From positions 806,001 to 870,000 of the forward strand of contig NZ_WMEZ01000001.1 in assembly GCF_009856415.1 (NCBI RefSeq): a stretch of 64,000 nucleotides of DNA, in the 5' to 3' direction. Every line of letters starts with the position of its first letter. The stretch's first letter is position 1. Shown here in pieces: positions 17,652-27,785 of the stretch. This DNA is from Halobacillus litoralis (GTDB lineage Bacteria > Bacillota > Bacilli > Bacillales > Halobacillaceae). The position numbers and the translations under genes are program-made. The notes under the pieces were generated by a model. That model was not told where the DNA came from, searched no databases, and saw nothing but the letters and a program-made list of their open reading frames with translations.

Positions 17652-19727
17652 TCAGGATTGTGGCTCTTCTTTATAGTCACATTCGGTACACTGAATCTGT
17701 GTGCCTTTCTTCGACTTCTTCTCCACAAGAAGTGATTCACATTTCGGACAAGGTCTGCTGATCGGCTTATCCCAAGATATGAAGTCACACTCGGGGTAGT
17801 TTTCACACCCGAAGAACTTGCGGTTTTTCTTACTTTTTCGTTCGACGACTTCTCCGTCTTTACATTTCGGACAAGTGACTCCGACTTTTTTAAGAATCGG
17901 TTTTGTATTTCTACAGTCAGGGAAGTTGGAGCAGGCAAGGAACTTCCCGTACCTCCCCATCTTATATACCATTTCATGCCCGCACTTCTCGCAATCAATT
18001 CCAGCAGGCTCGTCTTTAATTTCAATTTCTTCCATTTCTTTTTCCGCTTTCTCTAAGCGGGGTTGAAAGCCCTCATAGAAATGGCTGATGATGTTCACCC
18101 AGTCCTCTTTCCCATCTTCAATGGCATCCAGGTCATCTTCCATGCCTTTTGTAAAGTCGACATCGATAATTTCAGGAAAGTACTCTCTCAGTTGTTCAAG
18201 GACAATTTCTCCAAGCTCTGTTGGAATAAAACGCTTATTATCCAGAGCGACATACCCACGGCGCTGAATGGTATCAAGTGTTGGTGCGTAAGTCGATGGA
18301 CGTCCAATCCCAAGCTCTTCAAGCGTCTTAACAAGACGGGCTTCTGTATAGCGCGGTGGAGGCTGTGTAAAGTGCTGGTTCGGTTTGATTTCTTCCGCTT
18401 TTACAGTCATTCCTTCTTCAAGATGAGGCAAAAGTTTGTCTTTCTCTTTTTTGTTATCATCCCGACCTTCAATGTACACCTTCATAAACCCTTTGAATTT
18501 CACCTCAGAACCTGTTGCTCTGAATTCTACCCCTTCGTTGTAAAGATGGACGGTCATCGTATCCAACACCGCTGGAGCCATTTGACTGGCAATGAACCTG
18601 TCCCAAATCAGCTTATAGAGACGGTACTGATCACGGGATAAAATGCTTTTCATAGCTTTTGGATCACGATCTGCTCCTGTCGGCCTGATGGCTTCGTGGG
18701 CGTCTTGTGCCCCTTCTTGCTTTTTGGACCCTTTACTCTGTCCAAGAAACTCTTTACCAAAGTTACCTTCAATGTATTGCTTGGCATCCTCTTTGGCGGA
18801 ATTCGACAGCCTGGTGGAATCCGTACGCATGTACGTAATCAAACCAGTGGTCCCTTGCTTCCCTCCAAGATCAATCCCTTCGTAAAGCTGTTGGGCAATC
18901 ATCATGGTTTTCTTCGCACGGAAGTTCAATTTACGTGCGGCTTCCTGTTGCAGTGAGGAAGTGGTGAAAGGAAGAGATGGGTTCCTCTTTCTTTCTCTTT
19001 TGTTCACTTTATCTACAGAGAAATCTTTCCCTTTCATCTGCTTTTGGATTTGATCGACATCGTCTTGTGTCTTCAAATCCTTCTTCTTGCCTTCAACACC
19101 GTAAAAGGAACCTTCAAATGTCTCTTTATCTTTTAAGAAATCTGCTTCAATGGTCCAATATTCCTCAGGCTGGAATTTTTTAATTTCATTTTCACGATCG
19201 ATAATGATTTTGACGGCAACCGATTGAACACGGCCTGCACTCAAGCCCTTTTTCACTTTCTTCCAAAGGATCGGGCTGATGTTATATCCGACTAGTCGGT
19301 CGAGAATCCGGCGAGCCTGTTGGGCATCAACCAGGTCTGAATCGATCGATCTCGGTTGTTTAAATGAATCTTTAATCGCTTCCTTGGTGATTTCATTAAA
19401 AACAACTCGACAATCTGAAGTATCATCAATTTCCAAACTATGAGCCAAATGCCAGGCAATCGCTTCCCCTTCGCGGTCAGGGTCGGCAGCGAGATAAACT
19501 TTCTTTGCCTTCTTGGCGGCAGTTTTTAGCTCTTTCAAAACAGGACCTTTTCCACGGATCGTTATATATTTGGGGTTGAATTCATTTTCAACATCCACGC
19601 CCATTTGACTCTTTGGCAAGTCACGTATGTGTCCAAGGGATGCTTTCACTTTGTATTTCTTTCCAAGATATCGTTCGATTGTTTTTGCTTTTGCAGGTGA
19701 TTCTACTATTACCAGATAATCTGCCAT
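17652..19727 (-). CDS. topA: DNA topoisomerase I TopA
   Basis: 691 aa type IA topoisomerase that relaxes negative supercoils. The N-terminal TOPRIM domain has [19 protein letters not shown] and [16 protein letters not shown]. The active-site Tyr is in [12 protein letters not shown]. Three C-terminal four-cysteine zinc ribbons begin [26 protein letters not shown] and [13 protein letters not shown]. The ATG after GGGAGG was chosen over a codon five residues upstream. It has its own promoter about 210 nt upstream and a terminator downstream. Confidence 0.98.
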   Translation of the reverse strand: MADYLVIVESPAKAKTIERYLGKKYKVKASLGHIRDLPKSQMGVDVENEFNPKYITIRGKGPVLKELKTAAKKAKKVYLAADPDREGEAIAWHLAHSLEIDDTSDCRVVFNEITKEAIKDSFKQPRSIDSDLVDAQQARRILDRLVGYNISPILWKKVKKGLSAGRVQSVAVKIIIDRENEIKKFQPEEYWTIEADFLKDKETFEGSFYGVEGKKKDLKTQDDVDQIQKQMKGKDFSVDKVNKRERKRNPSLPFTTSSLQQEAARKLNFRAKKTMMIAQQLYEGIDLGGKQGTTGLITYMRTDSTRLSNSAKEDAKQYIEGNFGKEFLGQSKGSKKQEGAQDAHEAIRPTGADRDPKAMKSILSRDQYRLYKLIWDRFIASQMAPAVLDTMTVHLYNEGVEFRATGSEVKFKGFMKVYIEGRDDNKKEKDKLLPHLEEGMTVKAEEIKPNQHFTQPPPRYTEARLVKTLEELGIGRPSTYAPTLDTIQRRGYVALDNKRFIPTELGEIVLEQLREYFPEIIDVDFTKGMEDDLDAIEDGKEDWVNIISHFYEGFQPRLEKAEKEMEEIEIKDEPAGIDCEKCGHEMVYKMGRYGKFLACSNFPDCRNTKPILKKVGVTCPKCKDGEVVERKSKKNRKFFGCENYPECDFISWDKPISRPCPKCESLLVEKKSKKGTQIQCTECDYKEEPQS

Positions 19728-19932
19728 ATATGTTCCTCCCATAGAGGTGTTTTCTCTTTATGTTTCATACACTCTTTTTATATTCTCAGTTTTCGATTTA
19801 CCATTTGCTGTAAAACTTGATCTAATGGAAGAGGAAGCTTAACCGTTTATTCCAAATAGAAAAAGTCGTTCTAACGTTATTATATTTCCATGTTATTGGT
19901 TGAATCAGCTTTTATAAAATAAATCTTCCCTA

Positions 19933-19961
19933 TTATTAAATACAATGAAACCGTTTGTCAA
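19933..19961 (-). promoter_or_regulatory. Sigma-A promoter for topA, with 200-nt leader
   Basis: On the minus strand TTGACA and TAATAA are separated by exactly 17 nt. This is the best -35 match in the window. It lies 70 nt past the dprA stop and about 205 nt before the topA ATG. The remaining 19728-19932 leader is AT-rich, and I see no known RNA motif in it. Confidence 0.75.
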
Positions 19962-20030
19962 ACATATATTTTTCAAAAAAGTCTCAAATTGGACCAATCT
20001 TACCCTTGAATGTAACACCTTTGTAACGAA

Positions 20031-20912
20031 TTATTCAAATTTTTCTAACCAATCCTCCAGAATGTCATGATACGTATGAACCAATTTTGCGCCCTCATTT
20101 ATCATTTTATGACACCCTTCACTGGTTACCCTCCCTGCAGGTCCGGGTAGCGCGTAAACATCTTTTCCTTGCTCTAAGGCTTGGTCTACTGTGATCAGTG
20201 TTCCACTTTTCAGTCGAGCTTCGATCACAAAGGTACTTGGGGTCAATCCTGAGATCAACCGGTTACGTTCAGGGAAGTGATACTTTTTCGGAGGACAGTC
20301 CGGAGGATATTCACTTACGACCAAATGTTTTTGAGTTAATCTGTAGTATAGAGAAGGGTTATTCTTAGGATAAATATGCTGAAATCCCGAACCGAGAACA
20401 GCAATCGTTTTTCCATTATAATCATCAGCCAACGTGTGAGCAAACTGATCAATCCCCTGAGCCATACCACTAACAATAGTAAACCCGGACTGTATAATTG
20501 GAATAAGTACAGATTTCATAGCAGGAAATGCATAAGCAGATGGCTTGCGAGTGCCAACCACACTGATGGAAAGAGGTGTATGGAACAAAGATACATCCCC
20601 TACTGTATAAAGGACATAAGGAGGGTCTGGAATCGTTTTTAAACACTTGGGGTATGTGTGGTCAAACACGGTGATGATTGTATATTTGTGGATATAGATG
20701 TCGAGTTTCTTCATTATATTAGGGTCTGTTATATGCCGGAGGATAGATTGAGCTCTAGAAAGGGGGATGGAAAGAGTTTCAGCTAATTGTGCAGCTGTAC
20801 GAGAAAAGGGATAATGTAAAGAAGTGTCAATCTGAAGTAATTTTCCAAGTAGAGGCCTCGTCATATGAGGGGAATCATGAAGGAGGAGTAAACGTGTTCT
20901 ACGGTCTTTCAT
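20031..20912 (-). CDS. dprA: DNA-processing protein DprA (Smf)
   Basis: 293 aa. DprA loads RecA on incoming single-stranded DNA during transformation. The Rossmann-like core holds SVVGTRKPSAYA, IVSGMAQGIDQFAH, GKTIAVLGSGFQHIYPKNN and FPERNRLISGL, the usual family signatures, followed by SGTLITVDQALEQGKDVYAL. The N-terminal helical region (about 1-80) is divergent. Start chosen at 20912 because GAGGTG lies 4 nt upstream; an ATG six codons earlier has no site. Confidence 0.95.
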   Translation of the reverse strand: MKDRRTRLLLLHDSPHMTRPLLGKLLQIDTSLHYPFSRTAAQLAETLSIPLSRAQSILRHITDPNIMKKLDIYIHKYTIITVFDHTYPKCLKTIPDPPYVLYTVGDVSLFHTPLSISVVGTRKPSAYAFPAMKSVLIPIIQSGFTIVSGMAQGIDQFAHTLADDYNGKTIAVLGSGFQHIYPKNNPSLYYRLTQKHLVVSEYPPDCPPKKYHFPERNRLISGLTPSTFVIEARLKSGTLITVDQALEQGKDVYALPGPAGRVTSEGCHKMINEGAKLVHTYHDILEDWLEKFE

Positions 20913-20935
20913 CAGGCACCTCGTTTCCATAGTTT

Positions 20936-20967
20936 AGAGGCCGTACCTGTCCATCGATACGGCCTCT
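20936..20967 (-). terminator. Strong hairpin between sucD and dprA
   Basis: A perfect 10-bp stem AGAGGCCGTA/TACGGCCTCT with a 12-nt loop starts 13 nt past the sucD stop. The T-rich flank is on the + strand side, so on the minus strand it is not a textbook intrinsic terminator. It may stabilise the sucCD mRNA 3' end or attenuate read-through into dprA. Confidence 0.5.
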
Positions 20968-20979
20968 TTCTTCATTTAA

Positions 20980-21882
20980 TTAGTGTGTTTTACATTTTTC
21001 AAATAGATCCTGATCTTTCAACACTTGAATCAATGTTTCGCCCATAACTGATGGTGTTTCAGCCACTTGGATTCCACATTCGTTCATGACACGGATTTTT
21101 TCATCCGCCGTACCTTTACCACCGGAAATGATCGCACCAGCATGGCCCATGCGTTTTCCTGGAGGGGCTGTACGACCGCCAATGAAGCCGACGACAGGTT
21201 TGTTCATGTTCGCTTTCACCCATTCAGCTGCTTCCTCCTCGGCAGTTCCGCCAATTTCACCGATCATGATGACCGCTTCAGTATCAGGGTCTTCATTGAA
21301 AGCCTTCAGGACATCGATGAAATCGGTCCCATTAACAGGGTCTCCGCCGATTCCTACCGCTGTGGATTGACCAATGCCAGCTTCAGAAAGCTGATGGACC
21401 GCTTCATATGTCAGTGTACCAGAACGAGAAACGACGCCTACATGACCTTTTTTATGGATGTAACCAGGCATGATGCCGATCTTACATTCATCAGGAGTGA
21501 TGACACCTGGACAGTTCGGTCCCACAAGGCGAGTTTTCTTTCCTTCCATGTAACGTTTAACTTTGATCATATCCAAAACAGGAATATGTTCAGTGATGCA
21601 AATAGCAAGATCCATTTCTGAATCTGTCGCTTCCATGATGGCATCCGCTGCAAACGGTGCAGGGACATAAATGACGGAAGCATTTGCTCCTGTTTTCTCT
21701 ACAGCTTCTGCAACTGTATTAAATACTGGAATTCCTTCAACCTCAGTGCCGCCTTTACCAGGCGTTACACCGCCCACAATTTGTGTTCCATACTCAACCA
21801 TTTGTTTTGTATGGAAAAGTGCTGTCGATCCTGTAATTCCTTGAACAATGACTTTTGTGTTCTTATCAATATATACACTCAT
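20980..21882 (-). CDS. sucD: Succinate-CoA ligase (ADP-forming) alpha subunit
   Basis: 300 aa TCA-cycle enzyme subunit. The N-terminal CoA-binding domain starts [20 protein letters not shown]. The phosphohistidine loop is [14 protein letters not shown]. The ligase domain includes [20 protein letters not shown]. It follows sucC by 17 nt with a good ribosome binding site. Position between sucC and dprA matches B. subtilis. Confidence 0.98.
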   Translation of the reverse strand: MSVYIDKNTKVIVQGITGSTALFHTKQMVEYGTQIVGGVTPGKGGTEVEGIPVFNTVAEAVEKTGANASVIYVPAPFAADAIMEATDSEMDLAICITEHIPVLDMIKVKRYMEGKKTRLVGPNCPGVITPDECKIGIMPGYIHKKGHVGVVSRSGTLTYEAVHQLSEAGIGQSTAVGIGGDPVNGTDFIDVLKAFNEDPDTEAVIMIGEIGGTAEEEAAEWVKANMNKPVVGFIGGRTAPPGKRMGHAGAIISGGKGTADEKIRVMNECGIQVAETPSVMGETLIQVLKDQDLFEKCKTH

Positions 21883-21899
21883 CTGATTACCCGCCTTTC

Positions 21900-23060
21900 T
21901 TACTTGACTAGTTCAACGATTTTTTGTGCGCCTTCTGCCATAGAATCTGCAGAAGTGATGTTCAAGCCTGATTCATCAAGAATTTTCTTCCCAGCATCTA
22001 CGTTCGTACCTTCCAGACGAACAACGAGCGGCAATGTAAGTCCGATTTGTTTCGTCGCTTCAACCACACCCTCAGCGATGACATCACATTTCATAATGCC
22101 TCCGAAAATGTTGACAAAGATTCCTTTGACATTTTCATCTGAAAGGATGATTTTGAAAGCTTCGGTAACTTTTTCTGTTGTAGCGCCGCCTCCGACATCT
22201 AGGAAGTTGGCAGGGTCTCCACTATAGTGTTTGATTGTATCCATGGTAGCCATCGCAAGACCTGCACCATTAACCATACAGCCGATGTTTCCATCAAGTG
22301 CGATGTAACTAAGGTCGTATTTGGATGCTTCTACTTCTTTTGGATCTTCTTCTTCAAGATCACGAAGTTCAGCAATGTCTTTTTGACGGAAAAGAGCGTT
22401 ATCGTCAAAGTTTAACTTGGAGTCAAGCGCCATTACTTCCCCGTCACCTGTTGTAACGAGTGGATTGATTTCTGCAACAGAACAATCCTTTTGTACAAAG
22501 ACGTCATAAAGGCCAAGCATAAACTTAACCGCTTTTCCTAAGGATTCTTTCGGAATATTAATATTGAATGCAAGTCGACGCGCCTGGAATGGTGTGAGAC
22601 CTGTCACTGGGTCGATGACTTCTTTGAAGATTTTCTCAGGAGTCTTTTCTGCTACCTCCTCAATCTCTGTGCCACCTTCTTCAGATGCCATCATCGTCAC
22701 ACGGCTTGTCGCGCGATCGAGAACAAGACCGACGTAGTATTCGCTCTTAATATCGCAACCTTCTTCGATGAGTAAGCGCTTTACTTCTTTGCCTTCTGGT
22801 CCAGTCTGATGGGTTACAAGTGTTTTTCCTAGTATTTCGTCAGCGTATGTACGCACCTCGTCAAGATTCTTAGCAATTTTGACTCCGCCTGCTTTGCCGC
22901 GGCCACCTGCGTGGATCTGCGCTTTAACAACTGTGACATCGCTACCTAATTTCTTCGCTGCTTCGACAGCTTCATCTACGGTATATGCGACGTGTCCATT
23001 TGGCACAGATACGCCAAAATCACGCATGATTTCTTTTCCTTGATACTCGTGAATGTTCAT
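21900..23060 (-). CDS. sucC: Succinate-CoA ligase (ADP-forming) beta subunit
   Basis: 386 aa ATP-grasp subunit. The N-terminus is [20 protein letters not shown]. The ATP-grasp region contains [19 protein letters not shown], and the subunit contact/nucleotide loop contains [17 protein letters not shown] and [18 protein letters not shown]. It is the first gene of sucCD; a promoter lies 35-65 nt upstream. Confidence 0.98.
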   Translation of the reverse strand: MNIHEYQGKEIMRDFGVSVPNGHVAYTVDEAVEAAKKLGSDVTVVKAQIHAGGRGKAGGVKIAKNLDEVRTYADEILGKTLVTHQTGPEGKEVKRLLIEEGCDIKSEYYVGLVLDRATSRVTMMASEEGGTEIEEVAEKTPEKIFKEVIDPVTGLTPFQARRLAFNINIPKESLGKAVKFMLGLYDVFVQKDCSVAEINPLVTTGDGEVMALDSKLNFDDNALFRQKDIAELRDLEEEDPKEVEASKYDLSYIALDGNIGCMVNGAGLAMATMDTIKHYSGDPANFLDVGGGATTEKVTEAFKIILSDENVKGIFVNIFGGIMKCDVIAEGVVEATKQIGLTLPLVVRLEGTNVDAGKKILDESGLNITSADSMAEGAQKIVELVK

Positions 23061-23094
23061 GTTTCATCCTCCCATCAAATTTCACTGCATGTAC

Positions 23095-23124
23095 ATTGTA
23101 TAAAAAAACGCTATCAATTGTCCA
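23095..23124 (-). promoter_or_regulatory. Sigma-A promoter for sucCD
   Basis: On the minus strand TGGACA and TACAAT are 18 nt apart, each with one mismatch. A weak cre-like sequence (TGATAGCGTTTTTT, two mismatches at fixed positions) lies in the spacer, so CcpA control is possible but not shown. Confidence 0.6.
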
Positions 23125-23239
23125 TACTAAGCTAGATATCTGTCGAAAAATTCAATAGATTACCAGGTATATTATTATGTAAACTATATTTGTGGTCTCG
23201 AATTTTCTGTATTCCATTCCTCCACAAACGTTCCCTTTT

Positions 23240-23777
23240 CTTGAAGACTCAGCTTCGAGATACCCGGGGTTCGTTTGATTTTTTTGAGTGTAAGGGGTGG
23301 TTGGGAAGCTACTCGCTTTCCTGTGGGGGAGCGCCGAGCTTCCTCGGGCTGCGCCCTGTGGGATCTCGTCTGTCTCCTTCTCCCACGGGAGTCTCGCAGC
23401 TTCCCAACCACCCCATTCCATGTGGAACAGAAACGACCCCCTATACCAAAATGAGGGGTATTTACACCATACTTAGAAGTAGGCATAAAGGGCTCTATAT
23501 CAGGCTTTTGAGCTTTGAATGACTACTGAAGAGAGTATGATATTATCCATTTTGCTTGAGTACCACCAGCAGCTTTTCCAGAAATAGTTTCGAGACACTT
23601 ACATGGCAAAGGGCGGAGGGGAATGGCGAGACTCCTGCGGGAAGAGAGTGCTAGGTGAGACCCCACAGGACGCAGTCCGAAGAGGCTCACCGCGCTCCCG
23701 CGGAAAGCGAGCTATTCCCCGCAGCCCCCATCCACTCAAAAAAAGTCTCGAAACTGAGTCTTCCAGAATCCTGCCAT
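23240..23777. repeat. Copy A of the composite inverted repeat family (538 bp, complete)
   Basis: Bounded by GAAGACTCAGCTTCGAGA (23243-23260) and its inverse TCTCGAAACTGAGTCTTC (23746-23763). Inside are two versions of the same hairpin module in opposite orientation. The left one is 23294-23414, closed by a perfect 17-bp stem (23294-23310 with 23398-23414). The right one is 23611-23729, with outer arms GGGGAATGGC and GCTATTCCCC. Shared core blocks are GCGAGACTCC, GAGACCCCRCAGG, GAGGCTC and GGAAAGCGAG. A second TTTCGAGA (about 23588) sits before the right module. Small open frames inside are not credible genes. Copy B differs at five positions. Confidence 0.9.
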
Positions 23778-23792
23778 ATACTTCAATAAGGA

Positions 23793-24062
23793 TTATTTCT
23801 TTTGTTGTTGGTCAACGTTATAAATGAAGGCGAAAACTTCAGCGACGACGTGGTAAAGATCTTCTGGGATTTGTTCATTGATATTCAACTCTGAGAGCAG
23901 CTCGACAAGTGTTGCGTCTTCTTGTACGGGTATTTGGTGCTCCTCAGCGGCTTTTAAAATATTTTCAGCAATAATGCCCTTCCCTTTAGCAACAACCTCT
24001 GGAGCAGCTGCTTTTTCGGATTGATAGGACAAAGCAATGGCTTCTTTTCTTTTTTCATTCAT
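23793..24062 (-). CDS. ylqH: FlhB-like C-terminal domain protein YlqH
   Basis: 89 aa. Corresponds to the cytoplasmic C-terminal domain of the type III export switch protein (FlhB/EscU/YscU family), without the membrane part. Residues KRKEAIALSYQSEKAAAPEVVAKGKGI and the end LYHVVAEVFAFIYNVDQ align with FlhB-C; the NPTH autocleavage motif is replaced by AAPE-like residues, so self-cleavage is not expected. It overlaps ylqG by 4 nt (ATGA). Function is not established; pairing with a FliK-like neighbour is discussed in the findings. Confidence 0.88.
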   Translation of the reverse strand: MNEKRKEAIALSYQSEKAAAPEVVAKGKGIIAENILKAAEEHQIPVQEDATLVELLSELNINEQIPEDLYHVVAEVFAFIYNVDQQQKK

Positions 24063-25915
24063 ATCCTTATATCCACCCCTTCTTCCGCCGTCTCTTGGGT
24101 GTTAGAGTCAGAGGTTATTGAAACTTCAGTCGTGACCCGTGCCTTTATAGAGTTCAGTTCATATCCAGCATTTTCTAAACCCACTTCTAATTTCTTTCGA
24201 TAGGGCTGAAAAAGCTTTTCAAGCTCAGGGTTTTCATTATATACGACGACAGATACTCGGCGTTCAACGATATTTAGGTCTATGATGGTTTCCTCGAGCT
24301 GAGAAAGGTGCAAGTAGAACATCACGTGACAATAGTCGGAATCAATCTGCCCATCGTCATTTTTTCGCCCTTCCATGTTCATATGTACATCCTTACGTGC
24401 TCCGATGAAATCACCAGGGAATTGAAGCGCTAATTGCAAGGTTTGGGAATGATCCGAGAGGGAAGCGAGTTGAGTCCCGTTGATCAAGTTTATCAGACGA
24501 TATGCCGTTTCTGTTTTTACCTCTGACCCTTCACTTAAACCTTTTAACAGCAACGATTTCAATGAATGTTCTGCCCGTAAAGATGCATCTGTCTCTTGGG
24601 AGGTTCTTGCAAGAACATGCTCATCATTGAATCCTATCCCGTTCATCATTGTTTTCATTTGGAGCCATATTCTTTCTTTGTCAGACAACGGTATGTACTG
24701 GCTCAATGACTGTAACAACTGAACGAGGAGCTTTTGTTGTTCAACGGGAAGTTGTACCCTTATTAACTTTTGAATATCAGAAAGAAAAGACCTGAATTCA
24801 GCTCTTGTAAAAGGATTTCTTTCACCTCCAGGATCATTTAAAAGAGTGACAGCTTTATCGATAAAAACCTTTGTCGAATCCTTTAAGTTTGGTGTTAAAC
24901 GTTCCATTATTTTTTGGTCAACTACTTTTCTGAAATTCTCTGTCCATTGTCTACGTGTTTGCCGAGACAACATGGAGAATTCATGATTTGGAGGTTGTTG
25001 AGTCCAGAGGGATAGGAGTTTTTCCGATGTATGCCCCCACTGTTTGATCGTTTGATTTTCTGATGGGGATAAGGGAAGTTGATTTTGTAACAGCTGTTGT
25101 AAAGAACTTGCTGCTTGTTCTTTCGTGAATGGTAACTTATCCATACTAGGATTTTGACGAAACCAATTTTGTTTGAAAGATGTATAGGTATGCTTGGTAT
25201 CTATAAGTCCCGCTGTCTTCCATAGCTCAAAAGTGGATCTTGATCCATTTGCTGACTCGGATTTTAATTTAATAAGCATGGCACTTTCAAAGTTTGGATT
25301 TTGTTCTGCTCGCAATGATTGGACCATAGATTTAACTTTTTCATCGGAGGTAGAAAGTGATTTCCCTCCCAATTGCTGCACAACATTAGATAAGACTTGA
25401 GAATACTCATCCGTGTATTTCGCTGATAGTGCTGAATACACAGAAGGGCTAATGGGCATTTTCCGGCTAAGCATATGTAGTAATATTTCGCGTGTGAATC
25501 GGTGCTCGTTCGGCGACTGAATCAAACGGAACGCTCTTGCTAAATCTTTTTTATGTAAAGGCACCTTCAAATCAGCAATCGCTTTTATCAATGTGAGATT
25601 ATCTTTGTTTGCCTTTATTCCTATTTGTTCTAAAAGCGAAGCGAGGTTCAACGGTTCTGAACGAGCTTCAGAAAGCGATACGGCTCGTAATATGAGATCA
25701 GGTTTCACCTGTTCTACTTGGAATAAATAAGATGAACCTTTGATCAATGGTTGATTCACTAAGGCTTCCACACTTTTCTTACCCATGTTTACTACAATTT
25801 TATTGTCTTGTAGAGATTGTACGACTTTTCCTTTTATCAGTTGGCCTGATTGTGGTTCAACGGGTAGGAGTGCCTTTGTAGATAAACGAGTAAGACTGTT
25901 GATCAAATGATTCAT
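24059..25915 (-). CDS. ylqG: Uncharacterised protein YlqG with FliK-like C-terminal domain
   Basis: 618 aa, rich in Ser, Gln, Leu and Lys, with no signal peptide or membrane segment. Position identifies it as the homologue of B. subtilis YlqG. The C-terminal 110 residues have the pattern of a hook-length-control (Flg_hook) domain: VMFYLHLSQLEETIIDLNIV, VSVVVYNENPELEKLFQPYR, then KKLEVGLENAGYELNSIKAR. The N-terminal 60 residues form a small beta-rich unit (GKVVQSLQDNKIVVNMG). The stop overlaps the ylqH start. The FliK-like assignment is my reading of the pattern and needs profile comparison. Confidence 0.8.
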   Translation of the reverse strand: MNHLINSLTRLSTKALLPVEPQSGQLIKGKVVQSLQDNKIVVNMGKKSVEALVNQPLIKGSSYLFQVEQVKPDLILRAVSLSEARSEPLNLASLLEQIGIKANKDNLTLIKAIADLKVPLHKKDLARAFRLIQSPNEHRFTREILLHMLSRKMPISPSVYSALSAKYTDEYSQVLSNVVQQLGGKSLSTSDEKVKSMVQSLRAEQNPNFESAMLIKLKSESANGSRSTFELWKTAGLIDTKHTYTSFKQNWFRQNPSMDKLPFTKEQAASSLQQLLQNQLPLSPSENQTIKQWGHTSEKLLSLWTQQPPNHEFSMLSRQTRRQWTENFRKVVDQKIMERLTPNLKDSTKVFIDKAVTLLNDPGGERNPFTRAEFRSFLSDIQKLIRVQLPVEQQKLLVQLLQSLSQYIPLSDKERIWLQMKTMMNGIGFNDEHVLARTSQETDASLRAEHSLKSLLLKGLSEGSEVKTETAYRLINLINGTQLASLSDHSQTLQLALQFPGDFIGARKDVHMNMEGRKNDDGQIDSDYCHVMFYLHLSQLEETIIDLNIVERRVSVVVYNENPELEKLFQPYRKKLEVGLENAGYELNSIKARVTTEVSITSDSNTQETAEEGVDIRI

Positions 25916-25933
25916 CTCTATTTCATCCCTTTC

Positions 25934-26698
25934 TTAAAGCAGATCTTTGACAGGGGCAAATGTTTTTCTATGAACCGGCGAAGGCCCGTGATTCTTTAAT
26001 GCTTCCACGTGTGGCTTTGTGCCGTATCCCTGATTATTACGAAATTCATACAACGGATATTGTTCATCTAATGCTGCCATCATCCGGTCCCTGGTCACTT
26101 TAGCAACCACACTAGCAGCAGCGATCGATACACTCCTCTCGTCTCCTTTAATAAGCTTTGTTTGGGGAGTTGATGTCGCACCTAATTCCATCGCATCAAT
26201 TAGCAAATGTTCCGGTTGGCCAGAAAGATCGTCGACAGCTCTCTTCATGGCAAGTTTTGTTGCTTGATAAATGTTGATTCTATCAATCTCTTCATTTGTA
26301 ACTATCCCTACACCCCAATCAGCATCTGCTTTGATGCGATCAAAGTAGGCCTCACGACTTTTTAAAGAAAGTTTCTTCGAGTCGTTCAATCCTTCTAAGT
26401 AATAATCACGAGGTAAAATGACAGCACCTGCTACGACAGGACCTGCAATCGGGCCTCGCCCTGCTTCGTCTATTCCTGCAACGTGAGTAAATCCTCGTTG
26501 GAAGAGGCCTTCTTCAAACATCATCATTCTCTCATACTGTCTTTTCAGCTCTTGTTTTTGTTTGATCTCCTTATCATAACGCTTCATGAGCTGTTGGACA
26601 CCTTTCCTCGAATCCTCTTTAAACACAGCTAACTCATGAGCGGTCAATTCATCGTCATTCAGTCTTTCTTTCACCTGGGCTACGGTCAATTGGATCAT
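25934..26698 (-). CDS. rnhB: Ribonuclease HII
   Basis: 254 aa. Removes ribonucleotides from DNA. The N-terminal signature HVAGIDEAGRGPIAGPVVAG supplies the first acidic residues of the DEDD site. Further motifs are LNDSKKLSLKSREAYF and LLIDAMELG, and SIAAASVVAKVTRDRMM. The ATG at 26698, 9 nt after GGAGGGG, is preferred over one six codons upstream. Followed by ylqG after 18 nt; the terminator after rbgA implies a separate promoter, which I could not identify. Confidence 0.97.
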   Translation of the reverse strand: MIQLTVAQVKERLNDDELTAHELAVFKEDSRKGVQQLMKRYDKEIKQKQELKRQYERMMMFEEGLFQRGFTHVAGIDEAGRGPIAGPVVAGAVILPRDYYLEGLNDSKKLSLKSREAYFDRIKADADWGVGIVTNEEIDRINIYQATKLAMKRAVDDLSGQPEHLLIDAMELGATSTPQTKLIKGDERSVSIAAASVVAKVTRDRMMAALDEQYPLYEFRNNQGYGTKPHVEALKNHGPSPVHRKTFAPVKDLL

Positions 26699-26891
26699 GA
26701 AACTTAACCCCTCCATTTCTTATCATATCGGACATTTGTCATCATTCTATAATCATTTTTTATTCCTTTTTTCTATCCCTTTTATTTTTCATCTCTATGG
26801 GTGCGTTCCTTATAAAGCTTCGTTGGCTGCTGCTGACACTTACAGCCCTGATTGAAGTGATCTCAGAGGTACTGTAGGTATGACCTCATAA

Positions 26892-26928
26892 AGAAAGCGC
26901 AAGGGGCAAGAGCCTCTTTGCGCTTTTG
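26892..26928 (-). terminator. Terminator after rbgA
   Basis: Stem AAAGCGCAA/TTGCGCTTT (26894-26902 with 26918-26926), extended by AGAGG/CCCCT-like pairs, right at the rbgA stop. T residues flank both sides. Confidence 0.75.
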
Positions 26929-26929
26929 T

Positions 26930-27775
26930 TTATGAGTCAGGATGTTCTAGGGTAATCATTCCAAGCTTTCCTGTCCGTAAGTCTTGTAAGATGATGTCAG
27001 AGACTTTTTCAAAGTTAATGCGGCCTCCACTTTCAAGACAACCTCGCTTTTTCCCGATGGCCTCAAAAGCTTCCATCATGTCATCTACATTCTCAAGACC
27101 AAATCTCTCTTCAAGGCGATCTGGGTAGTGTTGATGCAGGAAATGAAGGACATAAGCAGCTACATCTTCTTTAGGAAGGATTTGATCTTTAATTGTGCCG
27201 ATCGCAGCTAAACGGTATCCAACTTCTTCTTCTTCGAATTTCGGCCACAGAATCCCAGGAGTATCAAGCAATTCGAATTCTTTTTTCACCTTAATCCATT
27301 GCTGCTTTGTTGTGACGCCTGGTTTATCACCAGTTTTCGCCATTTTCTTGTTAGCCAGTCTATTGATTAATGTAGATTTGCCTACATTCGGGATTCCAAT
27401 GATCATCGCTCGTGAAGCTCTGGGGCGGATGCCTTTCGCTTTAAGTTTGTCCATTTTTTCTTTCCCTAACTCTTTCGCTTGCTGGACAACTTTTTGCACA
27501 TCCTGTTTTTGATTAGCTTCTATTGCCACGGCTGGAATGCCTTCTTCTTTAAAGTGTTCAATCCACTGACTTGTAATCTGTGGGTCAGCGAGATCTTTCT
27601 TCATTAACACCATCATTTTAGGCTTTTCTTGTAAGGTGTTATGAAGCATAGGATTTTGAGAAGAAAGTGGTGCACGTGCATCAACGAGTTCAATGACAAA
27701 ATCCACGAGCTTAAGCTTCTCAGCGACTTCCCTTTTTGCTTTGGCCATATGGCCCGGAAACCATTGAATGGTCAT
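26930..27775 (-). CDS. rbgA: Ribosome biogenesis GTPase RbgA (YlqF)
   Basis: 281 aa circularly permuted GTPase required for late 50S assembly. Motifs occur in permuted order: G4-like LMKKDLADP, then G1 [14 protein letters not shown], then G3 DTPGILWP. The N-terminus [17 protein letters not shown] is diagnostic, and the C-terminal ANTAR-like helices are present. It follows lepB by 10 nt, same order as B. subtilis. Confidence 0.98.
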   Translation of the reverse strand: MTIQWFPGHMAKAKREVAEKLKLVDFVIELVDARAPLSSQNPMLHNTLQEKPKMMVLMKKDLADPQITSQWIEHFKEEGIPAVAIEANQKQDVQKVVQQAKELGKEKMDKLKAKGIRPRASRAMIIGIPNVGKSTLINRLANKKMAKTGDKPGVTTKQQWIKVKKEFELLDTPGILWPKFEEEEVGYRLAAIGTIKDQILPKEDVAAYVLHFLHQHYPDRLEERFGLENVDDMMEAFEAIGKKRGCLESGGRINFEKVSDIILQDLRTGKLGMITLEHPDS

Positions 27776-27785
27776 GTAGATCCTC

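Noticed and set aside
17552-18025. 157-codon minus-strand frame overlapping the 3' end of topA
   Set aside because: It is a shadow frame over the topA zinc-ribbon coding region; topA is unquestionable.
23184-23522. Overlapping open frames of 89-110 codons on both strands inside repeat A
   Set aside because: They recur nearly unchanged in repeat B, run through the hairpin stems, lack ribosome binding sites and are low-complexity; open frames arise from GC-rich palindromes.
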